A stretch of DNA of 64,000 bases, taken from NCBI RefSeq assembly GCF_008831285.2, contig NC_045140.1:6880505-6944504 (forward strand), in the 5' to 3' direction. The notes beneath the pieces are model-generated. The model worked only from the letters and a program-made list of their open reading frames with translations. It ran no database searches and had not been told where the DNA came from. This stretch comes from Nymphaea colorata (taxonomy: Eukaryota > Streptophyta > Magnoliopsida > Nymphaeales > Nymphaeaceae). The position numbers were made by a program, and so were the translations under genes. Positions 12,534 through 23,998 of the stretch are shown here, in pieces (position 1 is the first letter of the stretch; every line of letters starts with the position of its first letter).

Positions 12534-15500
12534 CTTTGCGTCGGAGGAATAATCTTTTCCAAAGTTTGAAGTGGGATGTTACCATCATCAATTTTGAGTC
12601 TACAAGCCATGTTGAAGATATTAGGGAAGAATTTGAGGACCATATTTAGATCTTTCCTATAATTCTGCTTTTCTTGTATTTGCAGTTATGACTTGTGACC
12701 TAATTTTGTTGATGGCTGGTCAAATTTGTCGTGGGAAAGGGAAGGCTCAATGAAACAGCACATTGTTGTAGAAAGGCTTTTGCAGTCATTGTCTGGTATG
12801 CATTTTTTTCATTTTCTTCTTCCTTTCTTTCTTCATTGGTGGATTGCACTTGTCTAAGACAGTCTTATTGTCAAAAAATGTTTCCCCTTAATGCAGCCCC
12901 AATTAATTTTCATAGTAACCTTTGGGAATATGATGAAGGTTCATGGTCCATTACAAGAAGTGAGTTTCTTTGTTCTTTGAAGAGGAAATTTGTTTTCTAT
13001 AAATTCTATAGAATGACAATTGTTTGATTTCTTTGCTAATGTACTTTACATTTTCTTTTATTTGTACTATTCTTGCCCTGTGTACTTGGAGTGTTGTATA
13101 TTCATCTTGTGTGCAACCATTTTGCGTTTTGATCTTCTTGCATGTGATTATAGTTTTCTGAATTTTTTGTGATTTTTACTATCTTTGATAGTTTAATTAG
13201 GAAACATTGTTTTTGAGAATTCTGTTCTACATTGTATAGAAACTGGGCAGAATAAAAAAAATACAAAACAAATGCCAATATTGTTCAAAAAATTCTGAAT
13301 TTTGGTTTTCTAAAATCCTCTACTTCTGTATAGTAAAAAAATCCTTAGTTTTGGTATCATCTCTTTACATTGTCATGCCTTTTTAACCCAGATTTATGAA
13401 CCTGTGAGAACTCGAAAAGTCTGCCTTTGTTCTATATCCGAACACTTTTTACTTTCACTTTCTGCAGCAACCTTACATTCAAAGTCTAACAGTGTCCAAT
13501 CTCGTAGCTGTCATTATCATTTCTCTAATGATTTTACAAAAGCCACTGCATAGGACTGGTTTATCCTGGGCTTCATTCAAGGAAAGAGAAGAGCTTAACT
13601 TAAAACCTCTTGCAAAACTTTCAATCAATTGATGACCTAACATTTATACATTTATGAGAACTCGTCACCTTTAAACCACCATTTTTTGTAGAATATCATA
13701 CTTTTATGGGAAAGTTGGTGAAGTTTGTTCTTCTACCTAGGCTACGCAACTTGTTTTGCATTCACCCGTCTCTTTAGGAAGTAGAGTTCATTCCTCTTGG
13801 TGATATACCATTTGATGTCAAGAACTTTTTTAAAAGATTTTTTTTATTTAATTTTGTCTAAAAACATTTTAAAAATGTCTTCTCTCACAACGATATGTCT
13901 TTGCTTTACTCTTAGTATCTTCCTCAGTAGGAGGAAATTTCAAGTTTTTGTTGTCAATCAATGGAAGAGGAAAGCTGAAAAATCCTGGATTTGAACAGTA
14001 AGGAAAACTCCTATGAAGCTGAGAAAGTCGAGACTAGGAAATGCTATTGACTCTGGTGTTCAAACATTTACAAGGATTTAACATGAAATATACTAAGAGA
14101 GAAGCGACAATGCTCTGTAAGATCTTGGCAGGTAGCAAAATGAGGGTTGAGAGATGGGCTCGAGGCTTGTGTGGTTGTTCCTCTAAGTCAGTAATCAAGA
14201 GTACCGGGTAGGCATAAAGCTGATTTATGTCTATTTCGCGAAGATAATGACTCATTAATCTTTGGCTCATCGAAAACCCGTAAGGTGAAGTAGGTTGGAC
14301 ACGTGACAAAGCTACACATAACTACCAAAGTGGTGGCGCTTCGTAGTAGCCTTTGAGGTGGTGAGGTATTCCCTTAAAGGTGAAGGTCGGCTTGAAGAAA
14401 AAAAATCTAAAAGGCAAAAAGTAGAATGCCAAAGAAAGGAAAACAAAAAAAAAGTAGGGAAAAAAAAGATGTTTGCCAAAAGATGAAAGACATGAAGGCT
14501 GAACTCGCAGGAATTGAATGTGACAATCTTTCGTGGATGTGCGATTTTGGGGTCAATATCTGCTCCTCTTTTTGATTACCTAAGATGTCGAGGATGATTC
14601 CTTTATGTTCACATTTTGGAAATTGAAAGATATCCCTTTTGGAGGTTCGACAACATTGATGCGAAATGAATCCTAATGTTTGTATGGTACTATCGGTAAA
14701 TGAATGACATATTATTTTCATAACACGAGCACTCAAGCTTATGGGTTAAATTGATAATTTTGAACTATTTCAAAGTAAAAACTTGACATCTCTTGTTATG
14801 TTTCAAGGTTTTTTAGGCATAAGAGGAACTAACCAATCCCCTTTGGTCTTGTAAGGTGTTTGTCATTTCATTAACAAACCACTAGTCTGTTGTTCATGGA
14901 ATAGTTGAAGTCATGAAACTCCTCAAACCTAGTCCACTTATGCTGAATGTGACAAATTTTCCATTTGAGAGGTAGATCATTTGGGAACCCTTCCCATTAT
15001 TCCATCTTAACTGAGTGTCTTCAACATGTTTTTCAATTACATAACGTAGACTTAGGGTTGAGGCTATCATGTTAGATCTCTTATGTGTTTTCAAAAGAAC
15101 CGATCAACTTTGAACTGTGACATTTTTGAAAAGATGTATCCTTTGAAGTTGCATGAGTTTTGTTCTTGGCTTCATCTAATATTTGTCTTGGCTTGAAATA
15201 CATGGTTTTGCAAAATGGGGTGGAATTATTCTTCATCATCACCAACTACCCACCCATGCCTTTGCTTTGACTAGTGGGTCTTTCATAAATTTGGTCAAGG
15301 TTAGTATTCAGTTCTTTCTTGTTTCTTCTTGTGTCATGTTAGTTGAGAGTTAATGAATATTTTATATGTGTTTGTTTATCCTGATTTATAAATCAGATCG
15401 TGCATTGGAGAAAAAATATGATATTATTGAATCTTTTCTCATTGATGTTATTTATGTTGTTTCACTCATTTAAGGCTAGCTGTTCGACCTGCTCTCCGTC

Positions 15501-15835
15501 GATTGAGGCTATTGCTTTTAATCTAGTTCTTCCCCTTCCCATAACCGAGATGTTTTACCTACATTGGAGGAGAAAGTGGGTTGAGGTTGGTCTAAAATTA
15601 TATCAGAATGTAAGTTCTTTAGGCGTGAAAATGAGACAGCTAAGGCTTATTTCAGAATGTCGTGGAAAGCTTGTTTTTAGATTTGTTATTGGTCTTGAAT
15701 TTTTTGATATTCTTATCCAATTGTTGTTGTTGCAGGTAAGGGCCATGATCATGAACTAGAAGGTGAACAGTGATACTTTTTTTTTTCTTCAAGAATAATT
15801 CCCAACACTTGATGTAGCAAGCATTTTATGCAGAG
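12534..15835. other. Unassigned DNA with two unrecognised minus-strand ORFs
   Basis: Minus-strand ORFs at 14407-14736 and 14894-15094 have protein-like composition, and the second includes 'LRYVIEKHVEDTQLRW'. I cannot assign either to a family; they could be pieces of one broken reading frame. On the plus strand an open stretch of about 45 codons from near 12510 to the TAG at 12646-12648 follows a good intron-end-like TTTTTGTCTGCAG, but has no recognisable motif. No other gene is seen. Confidence 0.3.
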
Positions 15836-16260
15836 GTTGGGCACTATTGCATGAATTCGTGAACTTGATCCTAACATTCTGGGTGAACTTGGTTGCCTGC
15901 CCATGCATGTTGTGGTTGGCGAAGCAAGAACCTCTGATGCCATTCACCATTCAATGACAACATTTCTAGAAAAAACAAAATACTTAATACAACCAAAGGA
16001 GGTTGTTGAGTTGGTCGAAGGCATCCTTTGGAATGTGTTGTTGATGTACTGAAAACGAAATAATGCCTTTTATTTTTATGTTTGTTGTGGTTTAATGCAT
16101 AATGTTTGTTGTAGTTTAAAGCATATGTTGCAGGCAACCGAAACTGGTTTGATATTGGCATTTCCAATGGGTTAAACACTTGCTGGAAGCTCGAATCTTG
16201 ACATAGAATTGAGTTGCAGCTCATGACCAAGAGATTGGAGTAACTTCGGATCAATGAAGG
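15836..16260 (+). pseudogene. Two exon-like fragments of an unidentified gene
   Basis: Fragment 1 follows an acceptor-like ATTTTATGCAG at 15825-15835. It reads 'RLGTIA', a TGA at about 15854, then 'IRELDPNILGELGCLPMHVV' and on to 'QPKEVVELVEG' near 16022. Fragment 2 follows TTGCAGGC near 16130 and reads 'NWFDIGISNGLN', stops, then 'IELQLMTKRLE', a TAA, and 'LRINEG'. The TGA fits a former CGA codon and the TAA a former CAA. The amino-acid composition and the decay pattern look like former coding exons, but I do not recognise the protein. It could also be a fragment captured by a transposon. Confidence 0.35.
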
Positions 16261-17763
16261 CTGAAAGGTATGCCATGAAACAACTTAGCCGTCAAAGGTA
16301 CAAAAGTTACTGCAGTTACTTTTGTTGTATGTACATACAACAACAACTGGGCCTGTAAGGTAGTTTGTGAATTAATCTTCATGTACATTTGTGGACAGAG
16401 CAAAGTTTGCTGGCCTAACACTTACCATGGGAGAGACGTTGATTGGAGAAAAAAGAGGGGATATACTAGTCTTGATCATACACCCAACATACAGTAATTG
16501 AGAGCAGCACTTATTATGACCATTTCCCTGGTTGGATGGAAGGCACAAGGTATGTTTGCACACTGATACTAATCTGGTAGCTTTAATTTAATTTACATCC
16601 AAATTTCACTTAAATCCAAGAGATGAATGTTAGCCCGTGTTTGAAAACGGAACCACAGACCGGCCCCTATCCTTAGGCACACTGTTTACTAGGAAGCTAA
16701 GCAGGTGAATCCAATCTTTTTTCTTCATGCTTTGTACAGAGGTTCCAATGTGTGAATTCTGAAGCACTCATCGCGCATTCGACCCTGCATCCACACATGG
16801 ATGTGAACATGAAAATGCTGGTGAATAAGATGATTAATTTCCAAAGGTAAGTTATAACAAGTACATAATAGTCATCATCACGAAGAGATGCTATCCAAAT
16901 TCATATAGTTTAATATGCCTCAGTGGATTTATGGCCCAATTGGCGAGCGGCGGAAGGATGGCCCAATTGGTGCGAAGCATCATGATCACGGAGTGATTCC
17001 ATGATGTTAAGAATAGGAATTAAGATGGAGGAAGCTGCCCCCAGCCTTGCCCCCTAAGTAGGTTTCACAAGATCAGTATAGGAAAAACAATTTTCAACCG
17101 CCCCTAGTGGAAAAACAGATTTATATGGGCGGGTCTTCATATTGAATTGATAAATCTTGCAAGAAGTATTTACGAATTCCCAAGTATCTCGAGGCAGCAT
17201 AGCAGTTGCATGATGAGGTTGTAAATGTTAGAAATGCTTTGAGATCTAAGACCAACGAGCCAAAGCTTTCGGAGTATGACCGGTTCCAAGGAGATGGACC
17301 ACGTTAGGTTTTTGAGAGCAGACAAAAAATCTTACAAGTCATTTTGGATCTATAACTGGGTTTTGCAAGGAGAAAAGTTCAAAGCTCAGAATCTACTATC
17401 TTATTTGGATGTAAAAGTATTGTTCCCTGATATTTGAGCTCTAAATCTACTATCAGCTCATGACCAGCTCATTTGGATGTGGAAGTGGGTTTTACAAAGG
17501 AAAGGGTTCACCCATTTCAAAGCATCCAAGCACGAAAAATATATCTAAACAGTGGTGGAAATATCCCTCTCTATGCGTATATGTTTTAGAGCAATATTTT
17601 ATTTTTGGAGGGGCATAGTCCAAAATTTCTTGTTCAACCACTGTATAAATGTATTTTTCTTGCTTGGAGGTCGCCGCACTATTTTATTGCAACTGCATTG
17701 AACAAATTATCTTGAGGCCATTTCTTTTATTATTAACAACATGGAAAAGCAAATGTTCGAAGC

Positions 17764-17766
<3 letters not shown>
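16261..17766. other. Unassigned DNA, no gene recognised
   Basis: No convincing coding frame is present. A short direct repeat of GGCCCAATTGG occurs at about 16933 and 16962. The rest looks like ordinary intergenic sequence. Confidence 0.35.

Positions 17767-17824
<58 letters not shown>
17767..17824. repeat. (AT)n microsatellite
   Basis: An uninterrupted AT run of about 58 bases, immediately followed by the 73-bp tandem duplication. Confidence 0.95.
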
Positions 17825-17827
<3 letters not shown>

Positions 17828-17952
17828 ACAGCGTTCTTATCATTGAGATCCAATCATATCTTTCATTCCATGTTATCTACGCTCACTATATATATATTTT
17901 ACAGCGTTCTTATCATTGAGATCCAATCATATCTTTCATTCCATGTTATCTA
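17824..17952 (+). repeat. 73-bp tandem duplication
   Basis: The segment beginning TTTTACAGCGTTCTTATC occurs at 17824 and again at 17897, so the period is 73 bp. The second unit carries its own short (TA)n in front and runs into dispersed repeat copy B at 17941. Near-identity of the units indicates a recent event, likely slippage or unequal exchange at the AT tract. Confidence 0.9.
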
Positions 17953-18062
17953 CGTTGTTGGTGCTCACTGTGCCTGTTGTCTAGACTTGTACGTTTCCAG
18001 TCAATAGTTGGTATGAACCGTGAATTTTTGTCTGCAGAATCTTAGTTTGTTTATGGTTCAAA
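17941..18062 (+). repeat. Dispersed repeat, copy B
   Basis: Matches 12392-12533 in the same orientation, including the shared GAATTTTTGTCTGCAGAATC. Homology stops at the same TTCAAA on the right. On the left the CCATGTTATCTACG part is also the end of both 73-bp tandem units. Confidence 0.85.
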
Positions 18063-18349
18063 ATTCAAAGTGAAAGGAAGAGTCGAGAAGGTGATGTCGG
18101 TGCGGCAAGTGATCTTGATTTAGACCTCCCATTGCTGAGGGGGCGCTACATTCACCTCCTTTATCACCAGCGGCTCCATTGGCTTCTAGCACATGACCCC
18201 TGCATTCAGTTTCAGTAGCTGCCGTGTTGAGAATAGATTGTTGAGGGAGAGCGAGCAAGAGATGAGAGAGATGCATGTGGTTCATAGCTTTGCATCCAAT
18301 AGTCTTTCCTTTGGTAGGAACAGTTTGATGAAGACCAATGACGTCTTTC

Positions 18350-19613
18350 TTAAGATGCTACTGTGTGTTGATCAATCGATGCCCTCTCATATTCAGATTC
18401 ATCGGGTGACCTTGTTTTGTTCTCAGAAAATTTGTGATCTCTTTCGCTTGACGAACTTCCCTTCTCAAAAGGGGTTTTTGCTGATGCGGCTTCCACAACA
18501 TCCTTGTCAATCGCTCGACTTCCTCAATTTCTGTCGCTTCACTGTTTCCTCAGATATTTGTTTGAATCATTTTTTACCTCCAACTCCCTCTCAACCTTCG
18601 ATCATCTACCCCTGAGCTGCAAATTCACGATGCTGACAAGCTCCAATGATTCCCTTACAGAACTGCCTTTGTTTGTTTCATAGAGTCCATGTGTCAACGT
18701 TTCTGGTCTTGTGTTTTCTGTTTCTCTTGCTTCTTCTTCCGGATATCCCCAGATAAATCCTTAATTCATTGTTCAACTCTTCCTTGATCACAATCTCCTT
18801 TTTTGATATCTTAATGCAGTTAATAAACCCGATTTCTTCATCATTCGAAATATAACAACATCCTCTCCTTCTGACTTAGCGCTCTTTTAGCGGTCTCTTT
18901 CAATCGTTCAATTTATTTGCTTGCTTTCTCTAATTCTAACTGAAGAACGTCTTCTGTGCTGACGTTTCTCTTGCAGCGCTCTGCTTCAGCCTTTAAGTTC
19001 TCCAATTCTGCTTGAGCTGATAGAAGTTCGTCCTTCGCTTGATTAGCTTCCATCGTGACTCCTTTGACTGCAATTGCTAGATCACCCAGAGCCTACTTGC
19101 CCTTCTCTTCCGCTTTCTTCACCGACTGCAGCTCATCAGGCAGCGAGCTTGCTTCTTTTGCAAGATCCTTCATGTTTGAAATGTCCAACTCCTCTGGCTC
19201 TCGTGCGAGTGTAAGATCTTTCTCTGCATTTTTGAACTCCAATTTGAGTAATTCAATGGTTTCACCCATGTCATGAAGACCAATCTTGCCTTTCTTGACA
19301 CTTCTATGCGTATCTTCATGCCTAACTGATGCCTCCCTTGCTTGCATCTTCTCCCGTAGAGAAGATATTTGAAGCTTCGTTTCTTCAAGAGACATCTTTG
19401 TTTCCTCAAGTTGCTTTGTTAATGACTCCATCAATTCAAAGGCTCCGTCCTTGGATGCTTTCGCTATTTGAATTTCCCTCTCCAGCTTCTCAATCATCTT
19501 CTTACTCTCCAATAGCGATGGCTGGAATTCAGAATCTCTTGTGTTACGAAGCCCCAAATTCAGTTTCTCCAACAATTCTTCCCTTTCTCTTAACATCGAC
19601 TCAACTTCCTATT
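18350..19613 (-). pseudogene. Broken WEB-family (DUF827-like) coiled-coil protein gene
   Basis: On the minus strand an exon begins after an acceptor AG at 19609-19610 and reads a charged heptad-rich coiled coil: 'EVESMLREREELLEKLNLG', 'KLEREIQIAKASKDGAFELM', 'KQLEETKMSLEETKLQISSL'. A TAG near 19092-19094 replaces a probable CAG. The frame then continues 'ALGDLAIAVKGVTMEANQAK', which resembles the conserved block of plant WEB-family proteins (DUF827; chloroplast photorelocation and related coiled-coil proteins). A further TAA near 18918, a frameshift near 18890 and the piece 'GFINCIKISKKEI' near 18830 follow. A last coding-like stretch with 'FEKGSSSSERDHKFSEN' lies near 18480-18420. The repeated frame breaks argue against a functional gene. 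The coiled coil is plain; the family name is my recognition of one block. Confidence 0.55.
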
Positions 19614-20603
19614 GTCAAACCCAACGGCCACAAGCAAAGTGGTCGTTGAATTTTCCATGCATGGAGATGCGTACTGGGATTTTGAAGTCATGATGCTTGG
19701 AAATTTTGCCTACGGTTGAGAGGAGGAACATCAGAGAGAGAGAGAGAGAGAGCTGGCCTGATGCAGGAGGATGGGGAAACGATGGTGGCCTTTGTATTGT
19801 TTCCTTACCAAATCCCCGCAACTTTCGCGTCTTTGTTGCCAACAGAGCAATGGTCCACCTTTGTTCTCCCCTCTCTTTCAACATATGAAAGGAAGTTCAG
19901 ACTCTGAAGGGAAAATCTTCTCAACCCAGTAGAAACTTGAAGAAGGACAACCTTCTTGGGAAGTTTAAGACCAGGTTCACCCTCTTCAACCTTTAAAAAA
20001 ATGAAAGAGCATATGTATGTGTGTGTCTTTTTGCGTTATAGATAGTGCAATTTGGATAGATGATCAGTTCCAGGCTATAAGGATTTTGAGAAGCACATAA
20101 AAGAACTATTACGTAATGCTATTCAGAATAATCAGATTCAATGATGCCAATGGCACCAACCATCGGGTAACCTTCGGCAGCATGCTTAAAATGAAAGCAA
20201 TACCAAACAAACCACATGAACAAAAACAATATGCAGGGTCGCCGGCCATGGGAAGGCGTCTGTGTCAAACGTGACGTGGAAATCCCTCCCTAGTGCCTGA
20301 ACTGCACTCTCCACGGCATGAAGACTGAAGAGCACTAGCATTCTCCTCCATTCTCACTCTGCCGGAGAAAGGATCACGGTAATCTCAACCTCTCCATCTC
20401 ACTCCAACCTGAAACCACAAACCCAGCTAAAATTTGTAGTACGGTTAATTGTGTAAACGCAATTCGATTTTTTTTTTTCGGAAATATGTTTCCACCGCTA
20501 AAGGGTATATTTTTTTTTACCGTTGCACCCACGCATCGCCTCCCTCTGCCGCTGCTGCCTCCCTTGTCGCCTCGTTCCTGCCTGCGCACGAAAACCTCTC
20601 GCC
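19614..20603. other. Unassigned DNA upstream of the minisatellite
   Basis: Contains a short (GA)n run at 19733-19751 and a T-rich tract near 20468-20480. No supported gene. Confidence 0.35.
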
Positions 20604-20784
20604 CTCGCCCTCTCATTCTCCTGCTCCCCTCGTCGCCTCTCTCGCCCTCTCATTCTCCTGCTCCCCTCGTCGCCTCTCTGGCCCTCTCACTCTCCTGCTC
20701 CCCCCATCGTCCATCTCGCCCTCTCACTCTCTTCCTCTCCTCGTCGTCTCTGTCGCCCTCTCACTCTCCTGTTCCGGCCGCTCT
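20604..20784 (+). repeat. 37-bp minisatellite, about 4.8 copies
   Basis: Units start CTCGCCCTCTCATTCTCC at 20604, 20641, 20678, 20715 and 20752, and each contains CTCCTGCTCCCC or a near variant. The first two units are identical and later ones carry substitutions. The plus strand is almost pure pyrimidine. Since 37 is not a multiple of 3, the repeat opens all three frames, which explains the overlapping ORFs here. Confidence 0.9.
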
Positions 20785-20789
20785 ATCCA

Positions 20790-20991
20790 CTGAAGTAGAT
20801 GATCCTGACTGCAGCAGCTCTCCTTTTCAACTCTTCCGGAGTCCAATCCCAAAAATAAGTGCCTCGGAAGCCTTCTGAAAAACCCTCGAGCAACACTGGC
20901 GAGCCTCCGTGTTGAGGTCGGCGTTGAAGTCGATCAAGGAAAAGGGTCTCCTTAATGTGGTGAGGGAGCTCAAGAATGAAGGATACTCGTA
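20790..20991 (+). pseudogene. Exon-like stretch of an unidentified gene, interrupted by TGA
   Basis: After the minisatellite the plus strand reads 'STEVDDPDCSSSPFQLF', 'SPIPKISASEAF', then a TGA at about 20876-20878, then in the same frame 'KTLEQHWRASVLRSALKSIK' and 'GLLNVVRELKNEGY' up to about 20990. The stretch ends near a GTAA-like site (TACTCGTAAATG). The soluble, helical composition looks like real coding sequence, possibly a first exon, and the TGA fits a decayed CGA or TGG. I do not recognise the family. The long minus-strand ORF opposite (20783-21247) is probably a shadow. Confidence 0.35.
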
Positions 20992-20999
20992 AATGCCCC

Positions 21000-21784
21000 T
21001 TCCCCTCATTTTTTTTCGTTATCATTTTCTCACTTGATGAATTATTGATCTCTGAAGAAAACACCCAATCTTTTTCTCGATCAAGATTCCAATGTACCCA
21101 ATTGTGTTTGCGATGCTTGTCTGAATCAAGTTGGTAGTGGTAGACATAGTTCATCTGTTCCTGATTGATTTTCCTTCTGAGATTCATGATGCTTAAGGGG
21201 CGGTGTTGTGATTTTTTCTGCATATTCAAGTATCTAAATTTACCCATGTTGGGATTAGCAACATCTGCCCTGTTCCACTATTCGTCCTCTAATTACACTT
21301 GGGAGGTTTTCTTTTCATTTCCCTGACATTCGCAACTTGCAATGGAACGGCCTAGGTTTCTTTCCTTGTGACGATTGTTTTAGTCGCCCAATTCCCGTTT
21401 CTTATTTGGAGGCTGCAACAAACGGGTTCAGAAAGGACTTGTTCTGCCTTGCGTCCATTGTATCTTTGTATGGATCCTGATCTTATTCTCAATTCCATTT
21501 AGTTATCTAATGGCAATCAAAACTTCTTTCAGGTAATTGGAGAACGTTGTTCACACTACGACCTTTTAGTATGTAAAGTATGTAGAAAAATCTGAGTGGA
21601 TAAATTTGCTGCACAGACCAGTTTACCTGAAAATTTCCTTGATACATATTCTCCCATACAACATTAGTTTCACCCGAGCTAGGAGGATTCTATCACTGTT
21701 TGGCAAGCTTGGCTGCTTGTGAAGAAGATAGTGTCTGGCTTCTCACAATGCCGTCATTGTGAAGAGGTGGTTCATTGCAGGTGC

Positions 21785-21828
<44 letters not shown>

Positions 21829-23998
21829 CTCTATCTCTATCTCTATCTCCCCGCCCGCGCCCTGTTTCACCATTGTCATCTTCGTATGTCTGGTTCGCCC
21901 TTTGTCATCTGCAACGTCTTCCATTCCACTTGTAGAGCCCTGGTAATGACATCGTTGCCCTGGTCACTTAGACAAGATACTACCATGTTTTTCAGCTGTC
22001 ATTCTCAAAAGAAGTCCAGATAATTTTGGGACAATTCGATGTTTTCACCAGCAATGGTGATCCATTGAAGAGAATAAGTGACAAATATGGAGAATTATAT
22101 GACATTTTATTTGTAACAAATACATCAACTTGACTTCATCGAATAGTTCGCTACTCTTGATTGCCACGTGAGAGTTCCAATCAATTGAAGTTCTTTTGAG
22201 AGAAAAAAAAGGTAGAAAGTAAAAATTGGGATTGCGTATGCAATCTGTTTGTATAAAGTCCCGAGCAAACCCTTATGGGTTTGAGTCGGTTCTGCTGAAG
22301 CCCTTCAGTGCCTCATAAAAGTTAAGACAGATTAGTTGGTTGCTTCATGGTCGTAAAAATTCGACTTTCCAAAACCTTTTTTGAATCTGTGAAGAAATGA
22401 ATGTCATCAGTTTCGCCATTGGAAGCAAATTTCGGTTTCTACAGAAAGTGAGTTGATCCTTATTAATTTTTGGATGATGACCCTCTCAAGCTAAACGAAT
22501 ATGGTGAATGACGTCTTACGAGCGTCTGGCCAATTTAAACACTGTAATGGTGATTATTTTTCTTATATGAAGAATACCTGTGACTAGAGGTGTGAATCTG
22601 CTCCTTGATGTCCAATATACTGTTTCAACAATGTGGAAAATCAGAATATGTTGAGCCTGCATACTCGAGATGGCTTCATAATATTGGAAACAGAAAAACC
22701 AAAAACAGGCAATCAGCTATGAATTCTTTTCTCAGATTGGAATTTTCCTACGATGAAAAGGGGAATAATGATATAAATGCCAGCAGAAGCATTAGCACTA
22801 TCGATGTTCTGCCACTCTAATTTTGCCACCCAAGAACCCCAGTTTCACAATCATGACCAAGTTGTGCCTTCATCAGTGAACTAATAGCAAGGCTTGCACT
22901 CATAATCTTCAAATTTATTTTTCGAGTCAGATATATGGGGGAGTTTAAATGTTGCTGTGTCTTAGATCTTTCCAGATGGTTAAAATTTTAAAATTTGTTG
23001 TTAGAAAACAGTCACTAAATTGGTACTAGGCACTAAAATTAGTTCACACTTTTTTCTCCTTGTTTTATCCTCAACCGTCTACCATGATAGATCGAACGAT
23101 TCTCATGAGTGATCTGGGTGACTCTGGATAGCCAAAGTGACCAATCTCTCTGTCTCTTTCCATCTAATAGCAAATATATTATATATATAATCGAAAAATT
23201 TGATCTGAAGCAGTCCATCTTTGTCATATATTTCACATATCATGCGAGAGATGTATAATATTCATGGAAAGAAGAGGAGTGCTTCTGTCAAATTATTTGT
23301 AAGTTAAAAAGACAATGTCCAATGTCTAAATTCGTTTGAACACCTGAAAATAATGAGAAAATGTGGGCCTTAAGTGCTTTATCTTTTGTGATAGCTTGAT
23401 AGTGAGTTTGCTTCATCTTATGAGTCACTTTTAGTTAGAATTTCTTTGGTTCTTGGAATGAAATTATATCATATATTCAGATGGGCCATGGGAAAATGGC
23501 CTAGTTTAGTCTAATGAGTTTTTTTTTAACAAGGTGTAAATTTGGCCTGCCCTTTGAATCTTTGATAAAGAGATCATCCTGGGTTGATGGTTTTTGAATA
23601 TTCCATTTGTCATGTGCAGCAGTTTACCAGCCTCCCTCTCTTGAATACAGGTTCTCCCACTTCTTAAGCGACAACTGAGCTCTTATTGGCAGTCATGGCT
23701 TATTGTAACTTGGTGGTATCTTTAACTTGAAACAGACAATAAAATGTTTCATGAGTATTACCTCTCCTCATCCATAACGCAGATCCAATCTGATCTCCTC
23801 GCTTCCGCGAGACTTGTTTGTCCTGTCTGACATTGTTCCAGTTTACAGCTTTTGCAGTCTTGTCAACCCAGCAAACCAAGGTCTCTCTCCCTTTATCTCT
23901 GTGCACTAGCTGTAGGATACTGGCCTAAAGGTCAAAGGTTGCTGTCCCTTTGTTGCCTTGTCTATCCCACTTTCCATCCATAATCTGCAGCCCTAGTA
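21000..23998. other. Unassigned DNA and upstream region of GatB
   Basis: Holds a (CT)n/(CTAT)n microsatellite at 21785-21850 and no supported gene. The last 60 bases before the GatB start are pyrimidine-rich, as plant 5' leaders often are. I see no clear TATA box within 200 bp of the ATG, so the GatB promoter may be TATA-less. Confidence 0.35.
21785..21850. repeat. (CT)n(CTAT)n compound microsatellite
   Basis: About 26 bases of CT repeats pass into CTAT and then CTATCT repeats. Confidence 0.9.

Noticed and set aside
14407-15094. Two minus-strand ORFs that might form one gene
   Set aside because: Text is protein-like but unrecognised, with no splice signals that clearly join them. Mentioned only as unassigned.
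18193-18615. 140-codon plus-strand ORF
   Set aside because: It is antisense to the tail of the WEB-like relic, where the minus strand reads more protein-like text.
20449-20878. Three overlapping plus-strand ORFs rich in Ser, Leu and Pro
   Set aside because: They are products of the 37-bp pyrimidine minisatellite in three frames. Only the end of one (from about 20790) looks coding.
20783-21247. 154-codon minus-strand ORF
   Set aside because: It runs opposite the better coding candidate at 20790-20991 and has no motif; treated as a shadow.
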